Source: Topomyia yanbarensis
Lineage: Eukaryota; Arthropoda; Insecta; Diptera; Culicidae
Length of the DNA stretch: 64,000 bases
Assembly (NCBI RefSeq): GCF_030247195.1
Contig: NC_080672.1
Location: 396,383,037-396,447,036 of the forward strand
Reading direction: 5' to 3'
Part shown: positions 23,501-34,862 of the stretch, in pieces
Position numbering within the stretch: the stretch's first letter is position 1
Layout: each line of letters begins with the position of its first letter
Position numbers and translations under genes: made by a program
Notes under the pieces: generated by a model
Seen by the model: only the letters and a program-made list of their open reading frames with translations
Database searches by the model: none
What the model was told of the DNA's origin: nothing

Positions 23501-26498
23501 ATTATTTTCTCCGTCACAGCAGGTATAATTCACCATTGAAAATAGCTGCTTTTGATTTGACAATTCCTAATAGAAACAACAACGACGCACAGTTCTTTTC
23601 TTTCTTTCATCTCCGAAGACTCCATCAAGACCAATATTTGGCACCAAATGAACTCAGTAAGTGCACACCCTCCACATCAATTTGTCTATGAGAAAAATAA
23701 CAAAACAATCTAACCGTATCAAACATGTTCATTGCACAACAACAGAGATAGCAAAAATCACCGAAAAAACGATTTGCCGCAACGTACTGGAACCACCTTC
23801 TTCGAAGCACCAGCATCATTTTCCCGAACACGAATTGCCGCATGGAGAAGCAAAAATGTCACAATTCGGCAACGGGTAACGAAAAGAAACCGAAAAAAGA
23901 AAACCATCCGCCAAACCCGGTAGAAAGATACAAAAGACACAGCCAAGCAACAAAATGCGGCTGTCACACCATTGGAAAAATTTGTCAATACAAAGCCAAC
24001 GTGGTTGTAGTTCTACTATCCGCAGTGTGACCGACCGCTCCGTGCCGAGAGCGCGGAGGAAATGAGTTCATCATATATGTGGTGATAATTTCCCCCCTCT
24101 CTCGCTGTTCCGTAGCTGTTTCCGTCCTTCCTGTCGTACTTCCTGTTTTTCTCCATCCCCACCCTCCCTTCCCTCATTTCCATCCAACCTGCCACTAGTA
24201 CCTCAAACGGGCACCGAAACACGCTACCTTGCCAATCCGTTTCACCACTTTTCACTTTCCCAGCACAGAGCACAGTTTCAAGTACGGATACATTTAGCTG
24301 GCGTTTTCAGCGCAGCAAGCCTTTCCGACCGACGACGGAGAACCGGCCACCGAAGGACCAGCAGCGGAACAAGCGAACGACAGTCGGTTGTCGTTCGGGC
24401 TTCGTTTGTCTATTTCATCTGAAAAACCAAGCACAACATTCACCGCACTGGAGCCAGGCTAAAATTGCATTCAATATTTAAACGTTTTATGTGCACATTT
24501 CCCTACTGAAAGCCCCACGGCCGGCCCGGCCCGAACGGCCGGCAGCGGGTTAGAAAAGAGCGGAACTTGGTAGGGCATGCAATCCGTTACGTCCGAGTCG
24601 ATCAACCCGCTTTTTTTTGTACCGAGCGGCTCTCAAAAACGCTTTATGAGTGATACGTGAAAAAATATACAAATCCATAAGCGGTGCGATATGAAATTGT
24701 AATGAGTTTCCCTTCGGTGTTATTATTCCGGTTATTTTTCTGTCCCCCCGTCCATCAACGATAGTGAGAGTTGTTGTGCCATCGTGGGGCATTTTATTAA
24801 ATTTTAAAAATTTATTCCAACACGTCAAGTTCGATTCAACACGGAAGCGCGGAATTTTATTGCATTGTTTTGCCCATCAGGATTCTTCCGTTATTGACTT
24901 CCACTTTGTATGCGGATGGGCGACCATCTGCAGTCCGCCTATAGCTCCGGGGTGCACACTGAATGATTCACATCCAAATAAGATTTTATCAGCAGGAAAA
25001 CAAGAACGACTGACTGACTGACTGCATTATGCAGCATTACGCCTTTGGCTTTTCTCGAATCTCGGCGGAGATTGCTCTCCCCGCAACCAAGGAAGCCAGA
25101 ACTCGTCCGGAAGGTTGTAGATTGAAAAATGAAAAGTGTGCTGCTACCAAAAGCCCCCAAGATTGATGTTATGACATTGCCTCTGCAACCAAGTATTCGG
25201 TCGCGTTCTTGCTCCAAAACTATTTTTCCCATTTTCCAGCCTTATTGGTATCACAAACTGCAACTGATTCGGGTTATTTCGAGAATGGCCGTGTACCTTA
25301 GCCGAAATGCCGCCGAGAGCAAACGGAAAAATATGTATTCCCCAAATCCGCCGAATGCTCTAGGCCCGTAGGCCTGTGCCTGTACGAGAGACCATTGATG
25401 GGCTGGCTGGCTGGCTGATGAAAAACCGCATCAACAGTAGCAGCAGCAGCGAAGGGAAAAATATTTTATAAAATGTGAACACGACAGAATATTTCAGTCG
25501 CCACAAAGTGATTCAGTGATATCTCGGTTTGGCCAACACCAGAACCCTCTTTCCCTTCCTTCCTTCCTAACCGTGCACAGAACGAGGCACGTATGTAATG
25601 GTGGCAGGAAAAAAAGAACGCCATAAACCGAGCAGAGGATGAAATGTGTGCCAGTGTACCACCAGCAACTTCGACTTCGATGGTCGGTCGGTATGCTGGT
25701 TGGTGGAGGTACCTACTTACAAGCGACAATAACACTACAACTGGCCTGGCTGCTACAAGTGGAGTTTAATGGTGCAGAGGAACTTAAGCTCGTGTCGGCA
25801 AAGGTCAGAGCAGAGCCTTAGCTAAGGTGAGGTGGGCTGAGAAAACGAATCCCCCTGGTGGGGAAGAGTGGGAAAGCGGATGGCAAGGATGGATGAGGGA
25901 ATACGACTGCAGTGTATTAATTTTGTTAGTTGCAATAATTATTTTAAGCCCGGAAAAACTGTGGCTTTTTTCGGAATCGCAAGATAGAGATTGAAACGAA
26001 TGTTGGACTGGTTGGGGTGAATAAAGGAACGATGGTGGTAGAAGTTTCTACTGCCAAAGACTTGTGTAAAGCTACTGCTGAAATTTGGGTTGATAAAAAG
26101 GATTCCAACAAATTCGCTGGTAATGTTTAATATTTCACTGTCGACCTAATCGTCCCATTTGCAGCAGCAGGCGCATGGTGATTAGTGCGCTAGTGCAGTT
26201 TGCTGAAGTAGATTTTACAACTGCAATGGAACCCATCGCATATTTTTTTTAAATTTTACTCTCAATAACGTCGAACGCTACTGCTGATACTTATATAATT
26301 TTGAATGATGTTCAGGATGTTAAATTAGAGAAAAAATCTAGGAAATAAAAAGATTTTTGATCGAATTTGCCAAAAACTTCGACGAGGTGTCTGATCCTTT
26401 TCTGTTTCTACATTTGTTGTTGGTAGAATGGGCAAACCACATTCACCCCTCTATGACCTGCGCAATTTTTTGGTACCAAAATATAAAATTACATGATA
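23501..26498. other. Complex, GC-richer region; possible host regulatory or untranslated DNA
   Basis: 23900-25850 lacks the repeat families seen elsewhere, is GC-richer and has trinucleotide runs (AGCAGCAGCAGC near 25437) and GGCTGGCTGGCTG near 25400. No ORF over 100 codons or convincing splice pattern is visible. This is the profile of a 5' flank, UTR or conserved intron of a host gene, but I see no exon I can name. Confidence 0.35.
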
Positions 26499-27665
26499 GG
26501 GGAAAGTGGTCGGTTGTCGGCACCCCTACGTAACTTTTAACAGAAAGCAGACATGGACATTCTGATAAATATTATTTGTGTGTTATATTAGCACGATCTT
26601 TTTGTGTTGATTGCTGAAGCAAACAGACTCGAATGTTCTGTTCTACAACTAATATATTTTTTGAACAAGTGAAACTTTACTTAAAAGTTTTTTTTTGATA
26701 ATTTGCTTAGTGTTATAGTAAAAAGTAAATCGATCGAAAAAGTATGTGCTTTGAATATTTAGGATTTAAATTTATTCTATTTTGTGATTCAACATTGAAT
26801 AGCACCGAAATGTTCGCCACAATTTTTTTATCAGTTTTCAAAAAGGTCACTAAAATCGGTTGTCGGCACCTCATTTTTTGTGGCAAATGCTGAGTTCTCA
26901 ATAACCAATATGGATATATTTGGAACGGGCTTTATGAATAGATACCAGATATCGATATTTGGCACCATTCTGAAAACCAAGAACGCGACTTCCGGTTTAG
27001 CGTTTTACATTTACATGAAGAAAGCCGTCCTGGTCGTGTTTTCACCGCTAGGTGGCACGGTATATACCTGATTGTCACGACCAGAAAATTTGGTGATATA
27101 GCGGGGTAACCCTGTAGCATCCCTCCCCTTTTGCCTGCGTGTCAGCGTGGACTTCTATCTGATGTGTGTAAAGCTTTGGTAAAAAATGGACTGCCTGAAA
27201 CCGAAGACTCCATATTAAGAAGACTGATATCTCTTTCCTTCCTCCATACAAACGAAGAGCGACAGAGGTTCCAGCGCCTCTACTGGAGGAAGGTAGAAAG
27301 CTTAATGTAAAAGTGTATAGGTGTGTGTGCAGCACTATGGGAAGTACCACCTTTACCCGCAAGTGGCGTTGCTGTTACTGTCTCCAGATTCTGGACAGAG
27401 TTGCCAGTCTTCTTGATATGCAGTCTTCGCTGAAACTCACTCAATTGCAGTGAATGCGATCCGCCAATGCATTAGCAGTGCGTCTTATTCGCACCAGTTT
27501 TTCACATACACATATTGTGGTTCTGATGAAGAATGATATTCTTAATGCCTTTGATTGTTGTTGAAATGAAAAAAAAAACTTTTCCATTTGAATCTCGATG
27601 ATTTTTATTCACATTTTTCCATTTTTAGTCAATTTTCGTAGGGTGCCGACAACCGACCACATTTT
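26499..27665. mobile_element. TA-GGGGA-ended non-autonomous element carrying GGTCGGTTGTCGGCACC
   Basis: The left end is TAGGGGAAAGTGGTCGGTTG at 26499. The phrase GGTCGGTTGTCGGCACC recurs at about 26508, again (short form) at 26857, and inverted at 27640-27660. The first ~100 bases match 37757-37860. No coding capacity. The exact right end is uncertain. Confidence 0.6.
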
Positions 27666-27913
27666 TCAAAATTGTAAAAAAATATCTTTTTACTTAATTG
27701 TTAATAATTTTTTTCATGTTGACAGAATAAATTAAATTCTTTCATAAGTTATTAGCTAGCTTTCCATTAGAATGCTTATTCCCATATATTGTTCAATTGG
27801 AGTAATGTTTTTTTACCCTTTTTTACCAATTACCATGGTTGTGGAGTAATTGTGATGTTCACTAGAAGAGCGAACAAGGTGATTTTTTATATTTTAGTAA
27901 GCGATGACCCTGT

Positions 27914-28085
27914 TATGAAATTCGCGTTTCGGATTTGACTCATCAGAATCCGCGACAAACTTAGTACCACGACTAAACTAGCGCCCGATTGACACTAGCT
28001 CCAAAGAAGGAGACACGATTTGTGTTCCTGAATAACATCTAGTCAAGCGTGATGACCCGTAAGAGAAGATATTCGGTTTAAGCTA
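27914..28085 (+). repeat. Partial copy of the 39501-39752 MITE
   Basis: ATTCGCGTTTCGGATTTG, CATCAGAATCCG, GACTAAACTAGCGC and CACGATTTGTGTTCCTGA follow in the same order as in 39505-39620. The second terminal repeat is missing, so the copy is truncated. Confidence 0.75.
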
Positions 28086-29174
28086 ATGGGAATCAGTTGA
28101 TTCGAAACTTCTCTGGCCGTATTTCAGTGCTGCATTCGGTAACCGAAAACAGAAAACCTTCATGCACCGTCGCAAGCACTCAGAGTCGACTCTCTGTCAG
28201 CATAAGTTCTCACACTGAGTCTCGACTCAATGTCACTGAAAGAAACCTGTCAGTGACAGTCATTTTTGATTATTATTGTCATTTTTTTTATTTCGGCAGG
28301 GGAAGCTATATGAAATAAAACATCTGCTTGATGCAGTTCATGAATTCAAATGCTATCCCGAAATTTGTTTCGTTGCTTACCGGAAACAATTTGAAGAAAA
28401 CCAAAATACAATTGAGGCCGCTGGGTAATTATGAATTGAAATTAAACAGGGTGCATTCATAACGAAATGATTGAAACTTCTTAAAGCTTAGATACGGTGT
28501 GTTTACAGGTATCCTTCATTGAAAACAATCGTGATGGGAAGATGAAAAGTCCACTCTATCATTATACAAATATTTTTGAAATAATCTGCTACGGTCTGCT
28601 TATTTTCAAAATGACACCTTACTACGAGAATGTTGCAGCCTGCAGTTTCTTCCCCATAGTAAAAAGCTGGACAAATATTGCGCATCCAACCAAGGCATGT
28701 GAAAAAGATCATGAAATGTTATTGTTTGTGGCACTAAAAACTGGATTCTAACCGCACTGCGCACTTACCACTCTTTCATTAAATTCTTCTCATAGACTGG
28801 TTAGTTCGACTGGTCTGTCTATGAAAGTACCATCTATATCACTGGAAATACATGTGTTTTGACAGCTCGCAGTGTTGAGATCACTCGCACTTTGAAAGTG
28901 CGGAGTTCAGGTTGGTGGGAAGTGCGCAATATTCCCCAGTACAATGTATACTGCCCAAAAACGCCTATTCATAATTTATTTTATGAAATTTCCTACATAG
29001 GACACACTCTTGATTGTATGAAATATGAATAAAAATATAGGTCAGCGGGTCAGTAGGCTTTATTTTGTTTACACGGTGCATAGAGATGGCAGAAAACTGC
29101 AAGGCACATTCCTCTGTTATTTTAACACACTCATGGGTAATCGACACGTATGAATACTTTTAAACATTTCTCGA
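28086..29174. other. No gene recognised
   Basis: AT-rich sequence with short ORFs only. The overlapping ORFs on opposite strands at 28497-28751 and 28503-28712 show no family resemblance, and nothing recommends either as a gene. Confidence 0.4.
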
Positions 29175-29419
29175 CAAACATGTCAAATGGTCCTAAGTGC
29201 AAATGAGAGCCTCTCTCTGTTTACTTTCTCTTTCGATTATTGCGGCGTCAGCATAAAACTTTTCAATGTTGTTTCAGGATATATCGAAAAACGCTGATTT
29301 CGACTAGCATATTATGCTAAGAAGTAATGAACAAACGTATAAACGGACGAGTTATTAGCGAAAGAAAACGTAAACAAAGAGAAACTGTCATTTTCACTTA
29401 GGACCATTTGACATGTTTG
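29175..29419. mobile_element. MITE, ~245 bp, ~70-bp terminal inverted repeats
   Basis: CAAACATGTCAAATGGTCCT at 29175 is inverted at 29400-29419. Homology continues inward through TAAGTGNAAATGA, CTCTNTGTTTAC and TTTCTTTCG. The element is non-coding and hairpin-forming. Confidence 0.88.
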
Positions 29420-29446
29420 GCTAGATTTTCATCCTGCTTAATTTTT

Positions 29447-31535
29447 GCCTTTCTCATATAAAGAAAGGCTATGCAATCACTGAAAAAATCGACTTTTCAA
29501 CCGAGGCCCGGAGGGCCGAGTGTCATATACCATTCGATTCAGTTCGTCGAGATCGGCAAATGCCTGTGTCATTTAAACTCACACAATTTTCTCAGAGATG
29601 GCTGAACCGATTTTCACAAACCTTCATCTGAAAGGTATAACGCACCCATAAGCTGCTATTGAATTTTTAGTTGATTCGACTTCCGGTTCCGCAGTTACGA
29701 GTTGAAGAGTGCGGTTACACAGCAAATTCCCATGTAAACTGGTACAACCATGATGTCCAAATGACTTAAATCGTATTAAAATGGGTTCAACATTACTCTA
29801 GTTTGCGGATCTGGATCACTAATGATCAATCAAAGCAGCTTTGACCACATTGGCCACCTATGACGGTTCATGATGCCTTCGGGGAACTCGCCAAGTTCCT
29901 AAGCTAATATGACACCTATTACCCAGCGAATTATCTACCGATTTTTACCAACTTGATTTCAAATAAAAGATACAGTAATGCCATTGACTGCTGCTGAATT
30001 TCATTTGTTTCTGACTTTTGGTTCCGTTTTGGTTACAGGTTGGTTAGTAAGGTTACACTGGAATTTCCCATATAAATCGGTACAATCGTAACACCACAGA
30101 GGCTAAAAACTATGGAGATGGTTACCAAATTACTTCGATTCGCACGTCTAGATAACTGATTCCCAATCAAACATTCTGTGGACATATGGTCCACTATCGA
30201 AAATTCCGGATGTTCCGGATTCCGGGCATATTCCACAATTTAAGTCACATCGGTTCTTCGGTGATGACTGAACCGATGTTCTCAAACTAAGTTTCAAATG
30301 AAAGGCAACATTTGCGGTTGAGTATTGTGTCGCCACTCAGCACACCCACCCCACCCTTGCCCTCACACCTCCCTCTTTCATCACTCGTCTCCCTTTGGAC
30401 CACCCTCACATCCGCATTTCCTTCATCTATCCCGTATACCGAAATAAGGTGAAAGATTTCTGACGCATCCTCCACTCCCACTCTACTAAACCCCCACCCC
30501 TCCACTTTCAAACCCATTCCACAAACATTTCAAAATATAATCACGTGAAGATAACATTGAACTCATGTTGATTAATTTAATTAAATATTAGGGGAGCCCG
30601 GGGCTAGTTGATGGTTGGGGTAAATTGGCGGAATCCCTTTGTCTTTGTTTCTATTAGACATATAGCGCTGCCTCTCAATGTGTAGCTCAAGTTATGTGAA
30701 ACCCATTATCCAATGTGTTTTCGTTAAAAAACATTTTGTTTTATAAAAGTTGTGGGCGATGATGTGTTTTCGAGCATACCAAGTAAATGTTTTAAATTTT
30801 AAACACTTTGTGTTAAATATTTAGGGTGATTTTAAATCTTTTCCCAATTGATTTTATTTTTCGATAGTACGTAAAAAGAGCTTTCAGTATCCGTATAGAA
30901 TTCTTGAATAAAAGTGAAAGTTGGCGGTGACGCACGCGGGGCAAGTTGGCGCTACTATTTACAGTGCAAATATAGTCATCGAATATTTTTATTTTTGGAA
31001 TTCACTCCAAAGAAAAACTTTGTGTATCTCGTCAATACAGGGGATATTTACTTCGGCTAATCGCCTGAAGAATTTCGAAAATATGCTTTTGAATATGGAA
31101 TACGCGTCAAAGTAAAATGCCAGGGTATTGAGACTGAAATATATTGGCAATTGTTGGTTAATGTACAATTTTATTGAAAAGACATTCAGCACGAACCTTT
31201 GATATAATTGCATCTCCATTTTCTGGCGTATTCATATATACCGCCAACTTACTCCGGGGCTAGGGTAAATTGTCGGGATTTCCGCGTCACACATTTTTGT
31301 CTATAAAAGCAAAGAAAATGCATCAAACACTTTGATAAAATTCAGGGATGTTGGCTACAGCCGCATGTTCTATTTTGCAAGATCTATATACATCAAAGCG
31401 GTATAAAATTGAAACTAAAACACCGCAAACTAGCCCCGATCTCCCCTATACTAACAAAACCAGCTAATGAAACATAGTTTGGATAAATGAGAAAGGCGCA
31501 ATTGCACCACTAGGTGGATTAAAACAGGTTTTAAA
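29447..31535 (-). mobile_element. Family-D repeat copy D3, reverse orientation, interrupted
   Basis: The minus-strand start is AAAACCTGTTTTAATCCACCT at 31515-31535 and the end is AAAGGC near 29447. The order of landmarks equals that of copy D1: G-rich tract at 30345-30510, CTTTCATTTGAAAC near 30290, and the GGCCCTCCGGGCC palindrome near 29505. It contains the TA-GGGG element at 30592-31447. Confidence 0.8.
30592..31447. mobile_element. TA-GGGGAG-ended non-autonomous element
   Basis: The ends are TAGGGGAGCCCGGGGCTAG at 30590-30608 and CTAGCCCCGATCTCCCCTA at 31431-31449, in inverted orientation. The internal phrase GGGG(C)TAG/GGCAAGTTGGCG recurs near 30940 and, inverted and modified, near 31243-31265. 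No ORF. It sits inside family-D copy D3. Confidence 0.75.
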
Positions 31536-31696
31536 TCATAAAATCGTGTAAACAAAATCGAAACATCTTTACCACAAGAATGATTTGAACAGATAAAATG
31601 GCGAGTAATTAGCAAAACGGAAAGAGGAATGTCTGTTTCGTTTGCTCACTCGACCCAACGTAGTATATACAGGTGGGGCTAAGATGGCACTATGGT

Positions 31697-31733
31697 ATTT
31701 ATTTTATTTATTTATTTATTTATTTATTTATTT
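31697..31733 (-). repeat. (TAAA)n 3' tail of the non-LTR element
   Basis: Nine or so TTTA units on the plus strand lie 120 bases beyond the ORF2 stop, where the retrotransposon's 3' tail is expected. Confidence 0.85.
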
Positions 31734-31854
31734 CGTCAATCGATGTAGACTGGTATAGTTACAGTATTGTTTACATTTTTCTTATTTACTAAAATATATA
31801 TATACGTAATTTTATTATAAATAAAACTATTTCAGCTTTTACAGAATCATTTTC

Positions 31855-34800
31855 TTATGCGTTAGAATTTCTTTTATGTATAAAATATTGTGTGAGTTTT
31901 AGTTTGGACATTGTAAAATCAATTGATTCGCAATAGCGGTTATAAACAGCCATCATTCGATTTATAGGGCCATATTTTGCATAATTTGTGCGATATGGAG
32001 TTATTGAGAATATGCTTCGGTTTCGTAGCTGTCGAGAAGGTGCATAAAAGTTCAATTTGGATAAAATTTCGGCTGAATCAATACGATGCGAGACGATATT
32101 ATTAATGAACGAAAGCATTGCAAATTCACGACGTTCCTTCAATGTTTGTATATTGATAAGCATGCAGCGTGCTTCATAAGATGGCAAAGGAAATGCTATC
32201 CAACCTAGTTTACGAAGGGCAAATAATATGAATTGTTTTTGTACAGATTCTATTCTTTCTTCATGTGTGCTTGAAAAAGGGCACCAAACGATGCTGCAAT
32301 ATTCCAATATCGACCTAACATAAGCAATATATAATGTTTTGATTGTATACGGATCTACAAAATGATAACTAAAGCGTTTTATAAAACTGAGCATGTTGTT
32401 AGCTTTGTGAATAATTGTGTTATAATGATCAATAAAATTTAACTTGGAATCTAATATAACGCCTAAATCCCTAATTCTTTCACATTTTGCTACAGTCTGT
32501 CTTCCTAAGGTAATCACAACATTCGATGTTTGTCGTTTTCGACTAAAAGTGATTGAATTGCATTTTTTCACGTTTAGCTGTAGGAGGCTTTTTTGACACC
32601 ACGTGTGGAAAACTAGAATTTCGTTTTGGAATGTATCAATATCCTCGGCATTTCTTATCTCCAAGTAAAGTTTCATGTCATCGGCATAGATTAGTACTTT
32701 CAGTTTTTTGAGAAGGAAGGAAATATCGTTCACATATAAAATAAACAATAGAGGTCCTAAATGAGAGCCTTGTGGAACTCCTGAGGTGACTTCAATTGGA
32801 TTAGATTGCTTTCCTTTGAATTTGATTATTTGCTGGCGGTTGGATAGATATGATTCTAACCACGTACGCAGCTCAGGCTCAATTCCCATCTTTTTTAATT
32901 TATAAAGTAACATTGGGATGTCGATTCGATCAAATGCTTTACTAAAGTCTGTGTAAAGTGCTTCCACGTAGTTTCCATTGTCCATTGCAATCAGTGAATA
33001 GTTAATAAATTCTAGTAAATTTGTTGAGGTCGAACGACCTTTGAAGAAGCCATGTTGGAGGTTAGTAATTCTGTTTTTTATTTGAAGAAATATTTTTTCG
33101 TTAATGATTGATTCAAAAAGTTTCGGAATGCTGGAGATTATGGCTATTCCACGATAATTGCGAACGTCAGATTTTTTCCCAGATTTATATATAGGTACTA
33201 AGAAAGAACTCTTCCATGTTTTGGGAAACTCTCCAGATTGTAAAGACATATTAAAGAGCCAGAACAATGGAGTTGTAAGCTCGGTTGCTAGGTTTTTCAT
33301 AAATAATGGTGGAATTCCATCAGGGCCAGCACCTTTTGATGAATCCAAATGGTTTAGAGCATTGAAAATGTCCTCCACTATGACATGACTGACGCCAATA
33401 TCCATAGGAAAATCTGGAAGAAAAGCAAAATAATCGCGATCGCGGTCTTGGTCAGAAAAAGTTGTATATATTTCTTGGAAGAATGTTGCAAATAGGTTGC
33501 AGATTTCTTTCGGGCTATTATGTACGTTGTCATCCAAGTGCATTGTTGATGGGAAATTATCTGATTTTAATTTAGTTTTGACGTAGTTAAAAAAATTCTT
33601 TGGACTGGATTTAATCTGCTGTTCAGTTTTGGAGTTGTAATCCGCAAGTGCAGAATCTATGGCAATATTTAGTTTATCGCAAATGTCGAGATATTGTTCC
33701 AAGTGCTCGTTATTTTGATTTTTCTTGTATAGCTTGTGGGCTTTTTGTTTCCTATTTTTCAGATTTTTAATTTGCCTATTGTACCAAATAGGATGCTTCG
33801 AGCTACCGTGTCGTCTTTTCTTCTTAATGGGCACCTCTTCATGAATAATTTCGAAAATTATTTTGTAAAATACGTCCAGGGCGGTTTCAATATTCGCTTC
33901 ATTCCTAAGAGTATTTTGCCAGTCGACATTACCTACCTTCCGTCTGATATTGTCATAATTAGCTTTATGGTATTCAAAGACTTCCTCAAAGTCATAGACG
34001 TTGGGTTCTTGATTTTTATGGATGAACAAAGAAAATTCAATAGCAGTATGAAAAGCTTCATTTTTCCACAAAGGAGCCAAAGATTCAGATACACAGAAAT
34101 CATCCTGAGTGTTTGTAAATAAAAGGTCAAGATAGCAATTCTGTTGATTTTTTACATGATTAATTTGATTTAATCCTATGCTAGCAGTTTTGTCAAAGAT
34201 GAAATTCAATGTTTCGTTTTCTCCTACGACTGGGATTAGAATATTTTCATTTTCAGAATCCGGAATAAAATCGGCATTGCGCTGGTTAAAGTCTCCGTAA
34301 ATGTGAACTTTGACCTCGACCGGAAGTTCAAATAAAATTTGTTCAGCAATTTTGAAAAAGGCTTCATACGATGATATATTAGCATGCTCTGGTGGGAAAT
34401 ATACAGAGGCAAAAACATGTATTTCACCTGAAATGTTCGCTTTAACCCACACATGTTCAAATTCTTTAAACTTCACTGTGGGAAGAATTTCAGAATTAAA
34501 TTGAGCCGAAACGCCTATAAGAACTCCTCCACCAGACTTCTTTTGAGATACTAAAAGATTTCGGTCGTCTCTGAATACGTTAAAGCCACTACCAAAAATT
34601 TCCTCACTTTTTATGCTATCGTTCCAACTTGTTTCAGTGCCTAAAATAACAGAATAAGAGGAGCTCAATACATTACTATAGATTTTGCTCATTTTAGATG
34701 CGCTCTGCATACGATTAAAATTTTGACAATATATCAAAATTTCTGAAAGCGTTTCTGATAAAGTTAATGGCAATTTGTCATACTTAGAAATATCATGCAA

Positions 34801-34860
34801 AACTATTGATCCGTTTTCATCCGTAACCGGTTCGTCATGGTCTGCCTCTGAAGAGTGCGT
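31855..34860 (-). CDS. Non-LTR retrotransposon ORF2: endonuclease-reverse transcriptase
   Basis: The protein is about 1000 residues; numbering here counts from a GTG at 34878. The N-terminal half is an APE-type endonuclease: NFNRMQSA near 53, TETSW with catalytic Glu82, IYGDFNQRN with Asp196, YLDLLFTN near 249, and AFHTAIEF with His277 where many relatives have SDH. The second half is reverse transcriptase: NYRGIAIISSIPKLFE near 574, QHGFFKGRSTS near 608, palm motif A LYTDFSKAFDRID near 641, SGVPQGSHLGPLLF near 699, and the catalytic YADD at 731-734. There is no RNase H domain. It nicks target DNA and primes reverse transcription of its own RNA. The open frame has no ATG near its start. The likely original start is the ACG at 34860-34858, which overlaps the ORF1 stop as TAACG. 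The frame itself is open from about 34886. The only long intact enzyme gene in the window. Confidence 0.93.
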   Translation of the reverse strand, partial: THSSEADHDEPVTDENGSIVLHDISKYDKLPLTLSETLSEILIYCQNFNRMQSASKMSKIYSNVLSSSYSVILGTETSWNDSIKSEEIFGSGFNVFRDDRNLLVSQKKSGGGVLIGVSAQFNSEILPTVKFKEFEHVWVKANISGEIHVFASVYFPPEHANISSYEAFFKIAEQILFELPVEVKVHIYGDFNQRNADFIPDSENENILIPVVGENETLNFIFDKTASIGLNQINHVKNQQNCYLDLLFTNTQDDFCVSESLAPLWKNEAFHTAIEFSLFIHKNQEPNVYDFEEVFEYHKANYDNIRRKVGNVDWQNTLRNEANIETALDVFYKIIFEIIHEEVPIKKKRRHGSSKHPIWYNRQIKNLKNRKQKAHKLYKKNQNNEHLEQYLDICDKLNIAIDSALADYNSKTEQQIKSSPKNFFNYVKTKLKSDNFPSTMHLDDNVHNSPKEICNLFATFFQEIYTTFSDQDRDRDYFAFLPDFPMDIGVSHVIVEDIFNALNHLDSSKGAGPDGIPPLFMKNLATELTTPLFWLFNMSLQSGEFPKTWKSSFLVPIYKSGKKSDVRNYRGIAIISSIPKLFESIINEKIFLQIKNRITNLQHGFFKGRSTSTNLLEFINYSLIAMDNGNYVEALYTDFSKAFDRIDIPMLLYKLKKMGIEPELRTWLESYLSNRQQIIKFKGKQSNPIEVTSGVPQGSHLGPLLFILYVNDISFLLKKLKVLIYADDMKLYLEIRNAEDIDTFQNEILVFHTWCQKSLLQLNVKKCNSITFSRKRQTSNVVITLGRQTVAKCERIRDLGVILDSKLNFIDHYNTIIHKANNMLSFIKRFSYHFVDPYTIKTLYIAYVRSILEYCSIVWCPFSSTHEERIESVQKQFILFALRKLGWIAFPLPSYEARCMLINIQTLKERREFAMLSFINNIVSHRIDSAEILSKLNFYAPSRQLRNRSIFSITPYRTNYAKYGPINRMMAVYNRYCESIDFTMSKLKLTQYFIHKRNSNA

Positions 34861-34862
34861 TA
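34858..34862 (-). promoter_or_regulatory. ORF1 stop / ORF2 start junction, TAACG (probable altered TAATG)
   Basis: The ORF1 stop TAA shares its last A with an ACG in the ORF2 frame. Overlapping UAAUG is the established stop-reinitiation signal in some non-LTR elements such as SART1. One T-to-C change would give the sequence seen here. It could be a mutation that lowers ORF2 translation, or real non-AUG initiation. Confidence 0.55.

Noticed and set aside
33736..34122. 128-codon plus-strand ORF
   Set aside because: It lies fully antisense to the intact endonuclease-reverse transcriptase ORF.
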